Of a stretch of 64,000 nucleotides of DNA, positions 1 through 8,495 are shown piece after piece (the first letter of the stretch is position 1; each line of letters starts with the position of its first letter). The translations under genes were made by a program, and so were the position numbers. This stretch comes from Leucothrix arctica (GTDB lineage: Bacteria > Pseudomonadota > Gammaproteobacteria > Thiotrichales > Thiotrichaceae): the NCBI RefSeq assembly GCF_003172895.1, contig NZ_QGKL01000016.1, forward strand, positions 1 through 64,000. Direction: 5' to 3'. The notes beneath the pieces were generated by a model that was not told the DNA's origin, searched no databases, and was given only the letters and a program-made list of their open reading frames with translations.

Positions 1-130
1 GTTTAAGGCGTTGTGGTGAAACAGTTTTAGATGGTTTGCACCAGTAACGGTAACTACTTCGGTTGACCGCCAATACTCGACATAAACGGCTGACACTGTG
101 GCTCTCTTGCTGCTGACGGATCAGCGCAAA
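1..130 (-). CDS. IS3-family transposase OrfB, N-terminal part (runs off the window)
   Basis: The minus strand stays open from about position 130 to position 1 in the frame one base back from orfA. It encodes residues reading ALIRQQQESHSVSRLC and then VLAVNRSSYRYW, the start of the IS3 OrfB integrase (HTH_21-type region before the DDE domain). The DDE catalytic core would lie beyond position 1. It is expected to be expressed by -1 frameshifting from orfA. Confidence 0.8.
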
Positions 131-432
131 CCTTTGATTGAGTCCTGCATCAAGAGAGCTGAAGCCTTTTTTAGGATGTCGTTATCGCCTTCCAACCGTT
201 TGATTTTACGTTCAAGCTCACGAATTTTAAGTTGATCAGAGGTCAGTGGTGCAGCGCTAGAAAGCTGACCGTTACGCGCTTGTTTAAGCTGTCTTGCCCA
301 TTTATCGACCGTCGATTTTCCTAATCCTAAACTCTCTGAGACGTCCTTAACATTGCGCCCTTTATCGACGACCTCTTGAGCAACTTCAAGGCGGAACTCG
401 GGTGAGTAGGTTGGTCTGGTTCGTTTTGTCAT
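121..432 (-). CDS. IS3-family transposase OrfA
   Basis: This 103-residue protein is the DNA-binding subunit of an IS3-type transposase. Residues 9-50 form a helix-turn-helix (TYSPEFRLEVAQ ... LGLGKSTVDKWARQ), and residues 65-95 form the usual leucine-zipper-like coiled coil ending in DNDILKKASALL. The length is typical of the family. The reading frame closes with TGA at 121-123, and orfB overlaps in the -1 frame, so the active transposase would be an OrfAB fusion made by frameshifting. No canonical A6G slippery heptamer is obvious; only an AAAGG run precedes the stop. Confidence 0.92.
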   Translation of the reverse strand: MTKRTRPTYSPEFRLEVAQEVVDKGRNVKDVSESLGLGKSTVDKWARQLKQARNGQLSSAAPLTSDQLKIRELERKIKRLEGDNDILKKASALLMQDSIKGLR

Positions 433-502
433 ATTTACACCTGCTTAGTTAAAGTGAGTTTATCACCTCTAATCAGGTGGCCAAATTTAGTGTGCCACTA
501 CA

Positions 503-2194
503 TCTACCGGCTATACCACAAACGATGTAGCTGAGGATGCAATACTTGCTCTGCTTGATGGTGTTCCAGTTGCACAGCACCCTTTATTATCCCGTCACCT
601 GATAGTTGATGATATTTTCGGTCTTGAACCTACAACGACTGTAACTAACAGACGCCATGGTACAGCTATGGCATCGCTGCTCATTCATGGTGATCGAAAT
701 AATCATGAAGCAGCTCTACCCAGAAAAATACATACTGTTCCTGTATTAGGAGAAAACGATGAATTTCCAGAACATGAACTAATTGTAGATATTGTTTATC
801 GTGCGGTTTACTCAATGCTAGATGGAGAAGAACCATCGGCTCCTAATGTCACAATCATCAACCTTTCATTAGGCAATAAATATCGCCCTTTTCATGGACA
901 GCTTTCACCTTGGGCTCGTCTGATAGACAGTCTCTCCTATAAATATGGCATTCTATTTTTAGTAAGTGCAGGTAACATTACCGATAGCTTTCCACTAGCA
1001 GGCTTCACTACACGAATTGGTTTTGAAGATGCTGACGATAATGAAAAAATTAATAACACCATTACAGCCATCGATACCGTCAAGGCCGAGAGAAAATTAC
1101 TTTCTCCCGCAGAAACAGTCAATGGGCTAACCATTGGGGCTATAAACAAAGATTGGGTTCCTGATTTACAGCGGAGAAGCGCATCTATAAATATAAACCC
1201 ATACCCAAACATAGAGATGATAAATCCTTCTAGTGCTTTAGGCCCTGGGTTTGCAAACTCAGTAAAACCTGAGCTTATATTCCCAGGCTCTCGTGAAAGC
1301 CTAAGTGTCATAAACAGTTCAGGTAACGAGCCGATAATCGTTGTCCCTTCAGGACTCCCAACAAGAGCAGCAGGACTTAAAGTTGCATCACCTCCAACCG
1401 GAGGTGATGAAGCATTTGAGGGATTTACAAACGGAACAAGTGCAGCCACTGCACTTGCATCTAGAACAGCACATAGAATTCACGACGCTCTAGAAAGTGA
1501 ATATGGTGTCGAATTTCTCAATCTACCAAAAAAACACAAAGCAGTATTACTTAAAGCACTACTAGTACACCCAGCCTCATGGCCAGAGGAGACAGCATCA
1601 ATTATTAAAAGCATAATTGGTCCAGCTAATGGAAGACAACACGTAAAGCAAAAAGACAATATAAGGCGTTTCCTTGGGTATGGAACTCACGATCTTGATA
1701 CGGCGGTTGCGTGTGCAAGCGACCGAGCTACGTTTTGGGCTGTTGGTGAGCTAGGGACAGATCAATCTGTATTGGTATCAGTGCCAATTCCTGTAGCAAT
1801 AGCAAATAAACAGCAATATCATTCTATTTCTTCTACTCTTGCATGGATGACACCAACAAATAACGGCAGCCAACGTTATCGCTCAGTTCGCTTAAAGTTA
1901 ATTGCTCCTGACAATATCCAAGATCTTGGAGTACAACCCAGTAAAACCCAACCAGATAATAATCAAATACATAGAGGAACAGTAGCCACAAGGCGTTGGG
2001 AAGGAGAAGGAAGCGCTATTGTAGGGAATCAAGAAACACTCGCATTCAAAGTTGAAAGGCAGCCTGACTCAGGAGCACGAGTAGACGACAATGCGATTTT
2101 CGCAGTAGCAATTACAATATCGATGCCTGGTATTAATGAGATATATAGTCAAGTCAGAGATATTATAAGACAACAAACACAACAGCGTATTTAA
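503..2194 (+). pseudogene. S8 (subtilisin-like) serine peptidase, 5' end removed by the IS3 element
   Basis: The frame is open from the IS junction to the stop at 2194. The first ATG (668) lies inside the catalytic His motif, so the true N-terminus is missing. All three catalytic segments of a subtilase are visible: Asp in ALLDGVPVAQHPLL (codon 557-559), His in RHGTAMASLLIHG (codon 656-658) and Ser in TNGTSAATALASR (codon 1439-1441). The oxyanion Asn lies in LFLVSAGN. The C-terminal 250 residues have no motif I recognise. Proteases of this LLDG...HPLL type are often paired with an AAA ATPase in defence loci. That is family-level knowledge, and no ATPase is visible here because the upstream side is the IS. 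The gene is probably inactive unless transcription and a start codon come from the IS. Confidence 0.82.
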
Positions 2195-2201
2195 GACACT
2201 C

Positions 2202-2252
2202 AAATGTTGCTCACTAAGTTTTATTCTTTCTAAACTAATTCGAGCAACATTT
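2202..2252. terminator. Convergent hairpin between protease remnant and fic
   Basis: An 11-bp perfect inverted repeat (AAATGTTGCTC at 2202-2212, GAGCAACATTT at 2242-2252) sits between the two convergent genes, with an AT-rich 29-base loop and T-runs on the plus strand. It probably acts as a terminator, although the long loop is unusual. Confidence 0.55.
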
Positions 2253-3446
2253 TTATTGTTCTGGAAACAGCCCCGGCATCCACCGCCCCGCCAAACTAGC
2301 AGGAAAATTAAGCAACAACGGCGCACGAGTAGACTCAGAAACCAGCACACTTTTTTCCAGCAAAACAGAAGTCACGCGCCTAGCATGACGGTCGCTTGTG
2401 CCCAAAACACCTGCAACTTCCCCACGTAGCAGCTCCCCTCGATACAGCACAGATTCTAATACTAAATTAGACTTTAACGGTAAACGGTCAGCTTGTATTT
2501 CCTCCTCTGTCCACACTAGTATTCGATCACGAAGCCCTTTTGGGTTTACCAAGGTTTCCATGAAGTCGACTTGATCAATACACGTTTTCAAAAAGAATAT
2601 TGCGAAGTTTACTAAAGCCTTTTCACTCAGATTTCCTCGGCCATCTCGTTCACTTTGTCGTGGTAAATCACATTGCGCGAGTAAGCTTTTATATTCTGCT
2701 TCATTCCTTGCTAATCCACGTGCGACGGACCAAATACCGCCAGTATCTAGTGCATCTCGTAGCATGGCATAAGACATTAAGCGCGCTACTCTACCGTTAC
2801 CATCAAGGAAAGGGTGCATCCATAACAAGCGATGGTGTGCAGAGGCAGCAGACACTATTGCATCAACTCGACCAAGGTTTTTATAGGACTTTTCAAAACG
2901 CGCCATAAAACGAGGAAGCGCACCTGAGCTTATCGCAATGTGTTTTCCCACGATCACATCACGTTGGCGATATTCCCCCGCGATTAGTTGCTCTTGCTTG
3001 TCGCCATCAGGAGATGAGACCCAGAGTAACTCGTCTGGTAAACGCTCACAGAAACGACGGTGAGTTTCCAGTACGCCCTCAGCTGTGGCTGCTTTCTCTT
3101 TTAAACCATCGTTATCAATCCACTCTTGAACGGCAATGTGTGCTTTAGCTTCAAGCTGTAAATCGCGCTGTTTCGCATCAGAGCTATAGTCTTCGTTGAG
3201 CGCACGTTCTATATCAATTGGGTGAGTGTCATGGCCTTCTATGAGATTACTGTAGTAGCAGTTCATCGCACGAACTAAGTCTGACAAGGCTCTGACCACG
3301 CCACTAGGCAAACTATTCCGAAGTGCTGTTGATTTAGCGGTAAGCTCTAGCGCAAGGTCTGCGAGTTCTGAGCGGGCACTCGATGATTCTGAAACCAAAA
3401 GCGGCTCCATTATACTAATATGTTCGTTTCTATCTTCTGCTGCCAT
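2253..3446 (-). CDS. Fic family protein (adenylyltransferase-type), class II
   Basis: This 397-residue protein has an intact Fic core, HPFLDGNGRVARL, near residues 215-227, with the catalytic His and the phosphate-binding loop. An autoinhibitory helix of the form SxxxEG (SNLIEG, about residues 66-71) precedes the Fic domain, which makes it class II. Fic proteins of this kind transfer AMP from ATP to target proteins and are kept off by the helix. The C-terminal third resembles a winged-helix region (GVLGTSDRHARRVTSVLLEK). The start at 3446 overlaps one of the atgtccgc repeats, and no clear Shine-Dalgarno is present. An alternative start is Met13. Its target is unknown. It sits in a cluster of toxin-like genes. 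Confidence 0.85.
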   Translation of the reverse strand: MAAEDRNEHISIMEPLLVSESSSARSELADLALELTAKSTALRNSLPSGVVRALSDLVRAMNCYYSNLIEGHDTHPIDIERALNEDYSSDAKQRDLQLEAKAHIAVQEWIDNDGLKEKAATAEGVLETHRRFCERLPDELLWVSSPDGDKQEQLIAGEYRQRDVIVGKHIAISSGALPRFMARFEKSYKNLGRVDAIVSAASAHHRLLWMHPFLDGNGRVARLMSYAMLRDALDTGGIWSVARGLARNEAEYKSLLAQCDLPRQSERDGRGNLSEKALVNFAIFFLKTCIDQVDFMETLVNPKGLRDRILVWTEEEIQADRLPLKSNLVLESVLYRGELLRGEVAGVLGTSDRHARRVTSVLLEKSVLVSESTRAPLLLNFPASLAGRWMPGLFPEQ

Positions 3447-3464
3447 GTCCGCTATTATGTCCGC
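3445..3464. repeat. Paired 8-bp direct repeat atgtccgc, 12-bp period (copy A)
   Basis: Two copies of atgtccgc begin at 3445 and 3457. The first overlaps the fic start codon on the minus strand. The same pair with the same period recurs at 3547 and 6682. It may be an operator or a recombination or transposon-end repeat. Confidence 0.6.
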
Positions 3465-3546
3465 TTTATTTCACAAGTTACTTAAACGATAACATATTAA
3501 TAATATTCAATTTATTTTATTTTAAAACTATCTAATAGAAGCATCT

Positions 3547-3566
3547 ATGTCCGCTTTAATGTCCGC
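3547..3566. repeat. Paired 8-bp direct repeat atgtccgc, 12-bp period (copy B)
   Basis: Two copies of atgtccgc begin at 3547 and 3559, about 100 bp upstream of the fic start and in the same orientation as copy A. The four intervening bases (ttta) are the same as in the 6682 copy. Confidence 0.6.
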
Positions 3567-3677
3567 TTAAAAACATACTTGCTATAGCTACGATACCAAC
3601 ATCCTAAAACCTACCATTTTTTGATAACGTAGTTAGCACTTCACCAAACCTAAATATACCGATGGCCACTCATCTGA

Positions 3678-3959
3678 TGTGCGTACTTCGTTTTAGCATC
3701 AAAAGAATTGAATATTGATATTTACTTTGCTGACCCGCATTCACCTTGGCAGAGGGGTAGCAATGAGAACACTAATGGCTTGCTCAGGCAGTATTTACCA
3801 AAAGGCACTGATTTATCCGTTCACAGCCAAATAGTTTTAAATGATATTGCTTGGCTGCTCAATACAAGACCTCGTAAACGACATGGTTGGCGATCATCTC
3901 AAGAACTGATGGATGAAATAACGACTACCCATTTAAACTCTCTTGCACTTGAAAGTTGA
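3678..3959 (+). pseudogene. IS30-family transposase, C-terminal fragment
   Basis: The open frame from 3678 carries the end of an IS30 transposase: IYFADPHSPWQRGSNENTNG followed by LLRQYLPKGTDLS. This region holds the catalytic Glu of the DDE triad and the conserved basic tail. The N-terminal HTH and the first two Asp residues are absent, and there is a stop just upstream (3675). It is a dead remnant of roughly the last quarter of the gene. It marks a past insertion in the Fic/Hip island. Confidence 0.85.
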
Positions 3960-3992
3960 GTCTAAGCACCCGCCCCTGCACTCAAGAAAAAT

Positions 3993-4742
3993 TCAGGCTT
4001 CAACCAACCTCAAACGCTGACTTAGCGCCTCAACAACCTGCGCAGCAACTAACTGATGAAAATCTGCTTTATCTTCCTCAACATTGCACTTTTCTAGCGC
4101 ATCGTAATAAGCAAGCCGCGCTTCATTATCACCATGAAAAATCGCTAACGGGAAGCCATGTTGCATCAAAACCAAGTTCATCACCAAGCGAGCCGTTCGC
4201 CCATTTCCATCAACAAATGGGTGGATCGTTACTAACCTTTCGTGCATCTCTGCCGCTAAAATGACGGGGTGTAATTGCTCTCGTTGCTCTTGATAAAACA
4301 GGAAGTAATCTTCCATGAGCTTTTCCACCTGCCACGGTTGCGGTGGAACATGACGACTACCACTGATGGTCACTGGAATATCACGGTAACGACCTGCATA
4401 TTGCTTATCAATACTACGTAAAATAAGGCCGTGTAAACTCAATAGAGCGAATTGATTAAAAGGCTCTTTTCCTTGTACCCAATCACGAACAAACTCCACT
4501 GCCTCATAATGATTGATCGCCTCTAAGTGCTCTACTAACGGCTTACCACCAATCGTTAAGCCCTTATGAATAACCAAGTCAGTCTCGCGCAATGTAAGCG
4601 TATTACCTTCTATACGGTTACTTTCATAGGTGTACTCGACGTTGATAGCTCGACGAATCGATTCATTATCCCACTCGCGGAAATGCTGTAGACGCGCAAG
4701 CTTGTCATCGGCTTGTTTTAACAGAGATTGAAGTGTAGACAT
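3993..4742 (-). CDS. Fic family protein, class II, short
   Basis: This is a second Fic protein of 249 residues, much shorter than the one at 2253-3446. It has the complete active-site loop HPFVDGNGRTARL (about residues 171-183) and the inhibitory helix SNRIEG (about residues 39-44), so it too should be a self-restrained AMP transferase. There is no C-terminal winged helix. A Shine-Dalgarno-like AAGG lies just upstream of the ATG at 4742. The two Fic proteins are not close paralogues. Both sit in the same island as hipBA, which suggests accumulation of toxin-like genes rather than an operon, since each has its own upstream gap. Confidence 0.88.
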   Translation of the reverse strand: MSTLQSLLKQADDKLARLQHFREWDNESIRRAINVEYTYESNRIEGNTLTLRETDLVIHKGLTIGGKPLVEHLEAINHYEAVEFVRDWVQGKEPFNQFALLSLHGLILRSIDKQYAGRYRDIPVTISGSRHVPPQPWQVEKLMEDYFLFYQEQREQLHPVILAAEMHERLVTIHPFVDGNGRTARLVMNLVLMQHGFPLAIFHGDNEARLAYYDALEKCNVEEDKADFHQLVAAQVVEALSQRLRLVEA

Positions 4743-4901
4743 TCGGCGACCTTTTGATCATTGCTTACTGAGTAAAGTATACCAGTAATCATACTTTTCG
4801 GTTGGTAGCTGCTACCACTGTTTGCTTCGCTATTTGAGTTAGACACTCACTCAGCTGATCATCTATATCGATATTAAAATTCATCATGGCACCTTCTGTA
4901 G

Positions 4902-6158
4902 TCAAGTAGCATCAGAGAAGGCAGGCTTCATTCTTTCCTGCTCCGCTCGACTAATTCCAATGGCTTCAGCTTTTTCACGCCAGTGACCAACACTTGTAGT
5001 CACTTCGTTAATAATTTCATTAGCTCGATTTTGGCTTATCCTAAAATAGCTAATCACTTCCAGCGCCAACTCAAAGTCCAAACGGTTATCTAACTCAGTA
5101 ATATTCAGGTGCAAACCGTATGAGGGAGTAACAGGGTTAAGGTCATAAGCTGGGGAAAGTCTCCAGCCTTGCTTATCAAGCATAAAACCATGATTTCTCA
5201 AGTGGTCATCAGTATTAGACACTGCAATATTAAATACTATGCGTCGCCACAGTTGCTCAAGGTCAGCGGCTGTTTGTGAGCCATGTTGTGTAAGAAATTC
5301 GGCTAGCTCTAGGTAACTCGCTTCATAGTCACCGTCGTAATAACGCAGCTGCGTCATGGCAGAGCTAAAGTGGAAACGCTTTGCATCCTGTCTATCGAAA
5401 CGCTTGGTAATAAACGTGTGATAAGGACTATTAAAGCGCTGAATTCTGGACTCGGCCATTTCAATGCCAGCATCCAACGCCAACTGATAAACAACGTACT
5501 CCCACGCGCCAATATCGTGGTCATCATAACGGCTTGGAAACTTGGCAATCCATAGCGATTGGTCATCATCAATTACACAGGCTTTAGGACGTGCGCCGCC
5601 CAATGACGAACCCGGGGAGATCAGCATAAATAACCATTTGAGATAATCAGGATTATCCGCCTGCTGATCATCTTCAACTTTCGACGCTGCGTACTCCAGC
5701 TATCGCAGTGAACTCATTGGCGGTGCTGCTAGCTTGTTATTGTTATCTAGAAACACACCATCTAACTCCTGCTTGAAACGAAGCCCGCCCATACGGTATT
5801 CATCATGCACGCCCAGCAAGTAGTCTGTCTCGGTTAGTAACTTAGCGCGTCGACCATCTATCCTCGCTAAAGCGGCTTCACGACGTTTCATGAGCAACCT
5901 ACCCCAGCGGTCAGGACATGAGTCTAAGAACACACGGAAATTACTTTCATCGCTAAACTGTCTTTCCTCATATAACTGAAGGTCAGGGTCAATAGGCAAA
6001 GCAAAGGGTGAACTCAACCACTCAGGCGCATAGCTAAAACTAAAAAGTTCTTTGTTGCGGATGACATTGGAGGTCAGCGTTCCGACAAGTTGCGGCTCTT
6101 CAGAGTCAGTCCCATCGGGTAGTGACCAGTCAGCGAATACATAGATAGTCTTTTCCAT
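4902..6158 (-). pseudogene. hipA: HipA-type Ser/Thr kinase toxin interrupted by an in-frame amber codon
   Basis: Two open segments in the same frame are separated only by a TAG at 5700-5702. The N-terminal 152 residues (HipA N1 domain, ending APPMSSLR) continue after the stop as LEYAASKVEDD. Family members usually read SLRELE here, so the stop most likely replaces a GAG codon by one G-to-T change. The downstream part has the ATP-binding SSLGGARPK loop, the catalytic NTDDHLRNHGF segment and the metal-binding AYDLNP. Read through, the product would be about 418 residues, normal for HipA. The family phosphorylates translation factors or tRNA synthetases and causes dormancy. It starts directly after the hipB stop codon, so the two were one operon. 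Confidence 0.85.
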
Positions 6159-6503
6159 TTATGTCGTACCCTTCCCTGACAGGAGCTTTGCATCTTGTAA
6201 CTTACGCCCCAAATCATCATCTAAAGCAACATCGGCAAGGTCTCCCGCTAGCCCTAGCACTGCTAGAACACTCAAGTAGTGACCGATCGAAACAGTTGGG
6301 TCACCATTCTCTATTTTGCGCAGGGTAACGCTGCTTATACCAGTACGCTGACTCGTTAGCTGTTGAGTTAACTTACGCCTCTTTCGCGCTAGTTTTATGT
6401 TTTCACCTAATACGCTCAATACTTGCTGCTGTTTAGGGAAAACAACTGCCTGACGGCGCTCGGTACTATTTTTTAAAATAGACACTATAGTTTGCTTTTT
6501 CAT
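6159..6503 (-). CDS. hipB: HipB-type XRE-family antitoxin/repressor
   Basis: This 114-residue DNA-binding protein has an XRE helix-turn-helix at about residues 32-85 (ENIKLARKRRKLTQQLTSQRTGISSVTLRKIENG). Its stop codon abuts the hipA ATG (TAAATG), the usual antitoxin-first arrangement. In the family the protein binds HipA and represses its own promoter. Since hipA is broken here, it may now act only as a repressor. An ACACTATA inverted repeat covers its start region. Confidence 0.85.
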   Translation of the reverse strand: MKKQTIVSILKNSTERRQAVVFPKQQQVLSVLGENIKLARKRRKLTQQLTSQRTGISSVTLRKIENGDPTVSIGHYLSVLAVLGLAGDLADVALDDDLGRKLQDAKLLSGKGTT

Positions 6504-6524
6504 TAATAATACAAAATATAGTGT
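6482..6524. promoter_or_regulatory. Candidate HipB operator
   Basis: ACACTATA at 6482-6489 and its inverse TATAGTGT at 6517-6524 flank the hipB start codon in an AT-rich stretch. The position and symmetry fit an autoregulatory operator. The assignment is inferred only from the repeat. Confidence 0.4.
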
Positions 6525-6877
6525 GCTTTTTGTAAGTTTAAGTCAAATTTAAGAAGTTGTTGATAAACAAATATCAGCAATACATAAACAACTTTCTAAA
6601 AAGGAGGTTTCTTCTTTTTTTATATTTTTTAAAAAATAAGGTATTTAATATCAAATACTTAATTAGTTTTAATCAAAATTCATGTCCGCTTTAATGTCCG
6701 GTTCTAATAACTCCTAACAACAGCCTCCATATCATAACAATTACATTAATAACAAGACATAAATAAGTTAATAGTAAGATTTTAACGCGTGTAATCCTTA
6801 ACTTTTAGCAGTAGCATACTTAAATAAATTTTTGTGCGAAATAACTACAAAGTTTCAAAAAAAGGAGTGCTATTAGA
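6525..6877. other. Non-coding gap, AT-rich, upstream of the methyltransferase array
   Basis: No gene is seen in these 353 bases. The gap contains a run of A and T around 6600-6670, a small hairpin (AGGTATTT / AAATACTT near 6639-6660) and the third atgtccgc repeat pair at 6682. The methyltransferase promoter should lie in the last 100 bases. An AAAAGGAG ribosome site precedes the first gene at 6878. Confidence 0.6.
6682..6701. repeat. Paired 8-bp direct repeat atgtccgc/g, 12-bp period (copy C)
   Basis: Copies begin at 6682 (atgtccgc) and 6694 (atgtccgg), with the same 12-base period and orientation as at 3445 and 3547. Copies B and C enclose about 3.1 kb with the IS30 remnant, the short fic and hipBA. 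Confidence 0.6.
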
Positions 6878-7651
6878 ATGACTGACATCAAAAACTGCGA
6901 TGCAGCCCAGCAACACTTCGTGGAGTCTTGGGATCAACAGACACGCGCCATCTGGCCTGTGACTTATCCCGAGTCACTATCGCATGAGTTAAAAAAGCTA
7001 AACGTAAGCACTATTCTCGACACCTGTGGTGGTACGGGTTTTCCATCGATTGAGCTAAAGCAAATGGGCTGGGACATCACCTACTCTGACGGCTGGGACA
7101 CGATGTTAGGTTTCTTCAGCAAGCGCCTTGATGAAACAAAGTTGGATATCCCAATGTATCTGACACGCTGGGAAAACTTATCTAGCAACATTCCCAACAC
7201 CTACGACGCACTGCTATGCGCAGGTAACTCGTTTGTCGGCATCAATACTTATGATCACAACACGCCGATCAACGCTAATGCGGCTAGAACCAATATGGTA
7301 TTGGCGGTGAAAGAGTTTCATCAGATGTTAAATACAGGCGGTGTTTTGTATATAGACCTTTTCAAGGAGAAATACGCATTCCCTGAGCAGCCCTATACCC
7401 GCGTCATCACAACCGATACTCACCGCATTTTTACCAACGTCAGTTATGACCCTGTTCGAGATACGCTCGCTAGCTTTACTACTAGAAGCTCGCTGTTAGA
7501 TGGTTCGGAGACGGACACGATTCTTAAAGTAACACCGATGCTTGCCGAAGACTTGATTGAAGTTTTATTGGAAGCAGGCTTTGCTCGTGTTGAACGCTCT
7601 ACGGTCGATGATGCTGAGTACGTGGATAGCTTTTTTGCGTTTAAAGACTAA
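6878..7651 (+). CDS. SAM-dependent methyltransferase, GNMT-like, array copy 1
   Basis: This is the first of five adjacent paralogues of exactly 257 residues. The SAM-binding motif I is ILDTCGGTG (residues 46-54), the acidic ribose-binding residue follows in TYSDG (Asp71), and motif IV reads YDALLCAGNSF (about 106-116). The last matches the YDAVICLGNSF signature of glycine and glycine/sarcosine N-methyltransferases. Where those enzymes have a DHRNYD substrate loop (with the carboxylate-binding Arg), this protein has IDLFKEKYAFP, so glycine is unlikely to be the substrate. The protein is cytosolic, without signal peptide. A strong AAGGAG site lies upstream. The 36-base gap to copy 2 suggests one operon. 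The substrate is unknown. Confidence 0.82.
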   Translation: MTDIKNCDAAQQHFVESWDQQTRAIWPVTYPESLSHELKKLNVSTILDTCGGTGFPSIELKQMGWDITYSDGWDTMLGFFSKRLDETKLDIPMYLTRWENLSSNIPNTYDALLCAGNSFVGINTYDHNTPINANAARTNMVLAVKEFHQMLNTGGVLYIDLFKEKYAFPEQPYTRVITTDTHRIFTNVSYDPVRDTLASFTTRSSLLDGSETDTILKVTPMLAEDLIEVLLEAGFARVERSTVDDAEYVDSFFAFKD

Positions 7652-7687
7652 CTACTTCGCGTCAAATTAACGATAAGGATATAAGCA

Positions 7688-8461
7688 ATGACAGACATCA
7701 AAACCTCTAAAGAAGCAGTCAAAAACTTTGCAGAGGCATGGGATCAGGAAGTACGCAGCCTATGGCCTGAAAGCTACCCAAATGAGCTTTCCAATATGCT
7801 CAAAGATTATGGTGTAAAGACTATTTTAGATTGCGCAGGTGGGACTGGTTACCCATCAATTGAGCTCAAACAGATGGGGTGGGACATCACTTATTCTGAT
7901 GGCTCCAGCGTTATGCTAGGCATTTTTACTGAAAAGCTTGAAGCAACACAGTTAGGCATACCAAAGTACCACTCTCGGTGGGAGGAGTTATCACAAAAGG
8001 TACCCGATACCTATGATGCACTAATGTGCATAGGAAACTCATTCATTGGTATCAACTCTTATGAAAGTGTATTTGCCATTTCTGATGAGACGGTTAAAGC
8101 AAACATGCTTAGTGCTGTGAGTGAGTTTTATAAGAAGCTAAATAATGGCGGCATACTCTATATAGACCTTATGAACGCGAATAGCTCGGCTCCAGATCAG
8201 CCCTATTCACAGGTATTAACAACCGAAACCGACCATATATTTACAACCATCAGTTACGACCCTGTCACGAATATACGAACGAATTTCAAATCTAAAACAT
8301 CTTTAATTGATGGGTCTGTAACTGATGCAGTCACCAAACTTGTACCACTATTCACAGAAGAGTTAATTAATCTGCTCCTTGAAGCAGGTTTCTCTCGCGT
8401 TGAACGCTCAACCGTCGATGATGCTGACTACGTGGATAGCTTTTTTGCGTTTAAAGACTGA
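7688..8461 (+). CDS. SAM-dependent methyltransferase, GNMT-like, array copy 2
   Basis: This 257-residue paralogue has motif I ILDCAGGTG, the acidic residue in TYSDGSS and motif IV YDALMCIGNSF. The position of the GNMT substrate loop reads IDLMNANSSAP. The N-terminus (WDQEVRSLWPESYP) and the C-terminus (VDSFFAFKD) are the best-conserved ends of the family. The last 29 coding bases are identical to those of copies 1 and 4 although the bodies differ, which hints at recombination between copies. A Shine-Dalgarno (AAGGA) precedes the ATG. It lies 34 bases before the start site of copy 3. Confidence 0.82.
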   Translation: MTDIKTSKEAVKNFAEAWDQEVRSLWPESYPNELSNMLKDYGVKTILDCAGGTGYPSIELKQMGWDITYSDGSSVMLGIFTEKLEATQLGIPKYHSRWEELSQKVPDTYDALMCIGNSFIGINSYESVFAISDETVKANMLSAVSEFYKKLNNGGILYIDLMNANSSAPDQPYSQVLTTETDHIFTTISYDPVTNIRTNFKSKTSLIDGSVTDAVTKLVPLFTEELINLLLEAGFSRVERSTVDDADYVDSFFAFKD

Positions 8462-8495
8462 CCTCTCACCTATATAAACAATAAGGAAATTAGCT

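Larger units (their letters stand above)
1..502 (-). mobile_element. IS3-family insertion sequence, partial (left end and orfA, start of orfB)
   Basis: The first 502 bases are one end of an IS3-type element read on the minus strand, with orfA followed by the beginning of orfB in the -1 frame. The outer end is inferred at position 502, where the minus strand begins TGTAGTGGCACAC, the 5'-TG terminus usual for this family. Just beyond it the interrupted protease coding sequence resumes. The other end lies outside the window, so target duplication cannot be checked. Confidence 0.8.

Noticed and set aside
937-1449. 170-codon reverse open frame inside the protease gene
   Set aside because: It runs antisense to the Asn and Ser motifs of the subtilase and has no ribosome site or family likeness.
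3956-4264. 102-codon plus-strand open frame opposite the short fic
   Set aside because: Antisense to a clear Fic domain with an intact active site.
5700-5702. TAG in hipA as pyrrolysine or programmed read-through
   Set aside because: No pyl genes are visible and the family has Glu here; a point mutation is simpler.
3445-6701. atgtccgc pairs as a CRISPR or as inverted transposon ends
   Set aside because: All three pairs are in the same orientation, the unit is only 8 bases, and no transposase of a matching element is left; called repeats only.
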